Origin: Nostoc sp. CHAB 5836
GTDB taxonomy: Bacteria; Cyanobacteriota; Cyanobacteriia; Cyanobacteriales; Nostocaceae
DNA: 42,580 bases
Reading direction: 5' to 3'
NCBI RefSeq assembly: GCF_020829445.1
Contig: NZ_JAIVFV010000049.1
Span: 1-42,580, forward strand
This document shows, in pieces, positions 41,427 to 42,580 of this stretch. The notes under the pieces are model-generated. The model was not told where the DNA came from and did not search any database. It worked only from the letters and a program-made list of their open reading frames with translations. Both the position numbers and the translations under genes were made by a program. The number at the start of each line of letters is the position of its first letter. The stretch's first letter is position 1.

Positions 41427-42386
41427 GTGCAGATAACATTCTTAGGGACGAGTTCCGGGGTACCCACGCGATCGCGCAACGTTTCCAGCGTCGCCCTGAG
41501 ATTACCCCAAAGGGCAGAACTGTGGTTATTTGACTGTGGCGAAGGCACCCAGCATCAAATTATGCGGAGTGAACTGAAAATCAGTCAACTCTCCCGAATT
41601 TTTATCACCCATATGCACGGCGACCACATCTTTGGCTTAATGGGACTTCTTGCTACTTGCGGCTTGGCTGGCAATGTGGAACGAATTGATATCTATGGCC
41701 CACCTGGATTAAATGATTACATTCAAGCCGCCTCACGTTACTCTTACACACACTTTTCTTACCCGATCAAAGTTCATGCCATCCGTCCAGGGGTAATTTA
41801 TGAAGACGAAGACTTTAGCGTTACCTGCGGTAATTTGCATCACCGCATTACAGCTTTTGGCTACCGCGTAGCCGAAAAAGACCGCACAGGACGCTTTGAT
41901 GTGGAAAAAGCCAAGGCGTTGCAAATTCCTCCTGGTCGCATTTACGGTCAACTCAAGCACGGTGAAACTGTTACTCTTGCTGACGGAAGGGTGATTGATG
42001 GCACTCAATTATGCGGCCCTACAGAAATTGGTCGAAAGATTGCCTATTGTACAGACACAATTTATTGTGATGGTGCTGTTGAATTAGCAACCGATGCAGA
42101 TGTATTAATTCATGAAGCAACCTTTGCCCATCAGGATGCAGATATGGCTTTTCAGCGCTTGCATTCAACAACTACAATGGCAGCACAAACAGCTTTAGCT
42201 GCTGGGGCACATCGGCTGATTATGAGTCATTTTAGTCCCCGCTATGCTCCCGGAAATACCTTGGAGTTGAAGGATCTCCTCAAGGAAGCCCGTGCTATTT
42301 TCCCCCGTACTGATATGGCTTACGATTTCATGATTCATGAAGTACCCAGGCGACGGGAAGTCGAATTAACCAAGATAAACGTGTGA
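41427..42386 (+). CDS. rnz: Ribonuclease Z (tRNase Z)
   Basis: The 319-residue metallo-beta-lactamase-fold endonuclease removes the 3' trailer of tRNA precursors. It shows the FDCGEGTQ segment at 35-42, the zinc motif THMHGDH (His62, His64, Asp66, His67) and a late 'MSHFSPRY' His. The exosite region 'PPGRIYGQLKHG' is typical of the bacterial long-arm form. The start is a GTG at 41427, with AGGA about 15 nt upstream. The length is the usual one. Its 3' end overlaps a convergent TnpB reading frame by about 52 bp. Confidence 0.95.
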   Translation: MQITFLGTSSGVPTRSRNVSSVALRLPQRAELWLFDCGEGTQHQIMRSELKISQLSRIFITHMHGDHIFGLMGLLATCGLAGNVERIDIYGPPGLNDYIQAASRYSYTHFSYPIKVHAIRPGVIYEDEDFSVTCGNLHHRITAFGYRVAEKDRTGRFDVEKAKALQIPPGRIYGQLKHGETVTLADGRVIDGTQLCGPTEIGRKIAYCTDTIYCDGAVELATDADVLIHEATFAHQDADMAFQRLHSTTTMAAQTALAAGAHRLIMSHFSPRYAPGNTLELKDLLKEARAIFPRTDMAYDFMIHEVPRRREVELTKINV

Positions 42387-42580
42387 ACTACCCCAACTTG
42401 CCGAGTACGGCTGAAGTTGGGGCTTCTGTAATCAAGGGGGAGTGCCACTACTATAGACTTTCGTCCAAGAGTAGGACTTACCTCCCCTCCTACAGCAGAG
42501 ACGGCTGAACCTTCCGCCTTTATTATTCTGATACCCTCTGCTCTAATGTTCTGCGCGGCATTCCCATCCCTGTCATGATG
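42335..42580 (-). CDS. tnpB: TnpB (IS605 OrfB) C-terminus, partial at right edge
   Basis: Reading in from the right edge, the minus strand encodes 'HHDRDGNAAQNIRAEGIRII', the third RuvC-like catalytic segment (D-R-D-x-N-A-A-x-N-I) of TnpB. An Ala/Val/Gly-rich tail follows, with 'PTLGRKS' typical of cyanobacterial TnpB ends. The frame then passes through the hairpin at 42391-42422 and stops at 42335 inside the antisense of ribonuclease Z. The true C-terminus may lie near the hairpin, and the last ~25 codons may be an artefact or a decayed end. TnpB is an omega-RNA-guided nuclease. Whether this copy is intact depends on DNA outside the window. Confidence 0.75.
   Translation of the reverse strand, partial: HHDRDGNAAQNIRAEGIRIIKAEGSAVSAVGGEVSPTLGRKSIVVALPLDYRSPNFSRTRQVGVVHTFILVNSTSRRLGTS
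42391..42422. other. Hairpin at the element end / rnz 3' end
   Basis: CCCCAACTT and AAGTTGGGG form a 9-bp stem that extends through GCCG/CGGC with a two-base bulge and an AGTA loop. Its place at the 3' end of tnpB fits the right-end hairpin of an IS200/IS605 element, which also forms part of the omega RNA. It could equally stabilise the rnz transcript. Confidence 0.55.

Overview
The window looks like chromosomal DNA of a filamentous, probably heterocyst-forming cyanobacterium of the Nostoc/Anabaena group. The HIP1 octamer GCGATCGC is frequent inside and outside genes. Intergenic DNA is full of cyanobacterial heptamer arrays (CATTGGT, TGACAAA), GTAGGTTGGG palindromes and small inverted-repeat elements. 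Lineage-typical genes are present: an FtsH2-type protease, clpS2 next to a DUF2103 gene, the rbp-rpsU pair and a DUF1400 hydrolase. The species is an inference from these features, not a proven identity.

Layout. The left edge (1-67) appears to hold the start of a transposase reading out of the window. Next come a B12-binding radical SAM enzyme (minus), a KirBac-type potassium channel and an exported DUF1400 alpha/beta hydrolase. From 6.4 to 12.3 kb lies a peptide-export locus: an HlyD-type adaptor (minus), a short double-glycine-leader peptide with a proline/lysine/tyrosine-rich body behind a good sigma-70 promoter, and an ABC exporter with an N-terminal C39 leader peptidase. After 1.3 kb of repeats follow a short-chain dehydrogenase, a secreted FAD-dependent oxidoreductase, clpS2-DUF2103, a small membrane protein, and two adjacent genes that look like the two halves of a photolyase in reversed order. 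Then come a PrxQ/BCP peroxiredoxin, a cysteine desulfurase, a secreted small protein, ftsH and typA/bipA.

The second half holds a beta/gamma-crystallin-like protein with a Gly-Ala bacteriocin-type leader, a Panacea/RelE-like toxin-antitoxin pair, a hemerythrin-domain protein, an M20 amidohydrolase, a GNAT acetyltransferase, an exported pentapeptide-repeat protein, a membrane-anchored Ser/Thr kinase, rpsU with its upstream RNA-binding protein gene, an exported TPR protein, a response-regulator/histidine-kinase hybrid and ribonuclease Z. The right edge holds the C-terminal end of a TnpB (IS605 OrfB) protein.

Functional links. The HlyD protein, the C39 ABC exporter and the double-glycine peptide form a plausible dedicated secretion system. 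The crystallin-like protein at 28 kb may be a second cargo. FtsH, ClpS2, TypA, the peroxiredoxin and the RNA-binding protein fit membrane-protein turnover and stress adaptation. The most distinctive layer is repeat traffic. At least six families of small inverted-repeat elements occur, several flanked by TA. They nest in one another, form gene boundaries, supply stop codons and, in two or three places, appear as in-frame insertions inside conserved proteins. No tRNA, rRNA or CRISPR array was seen.
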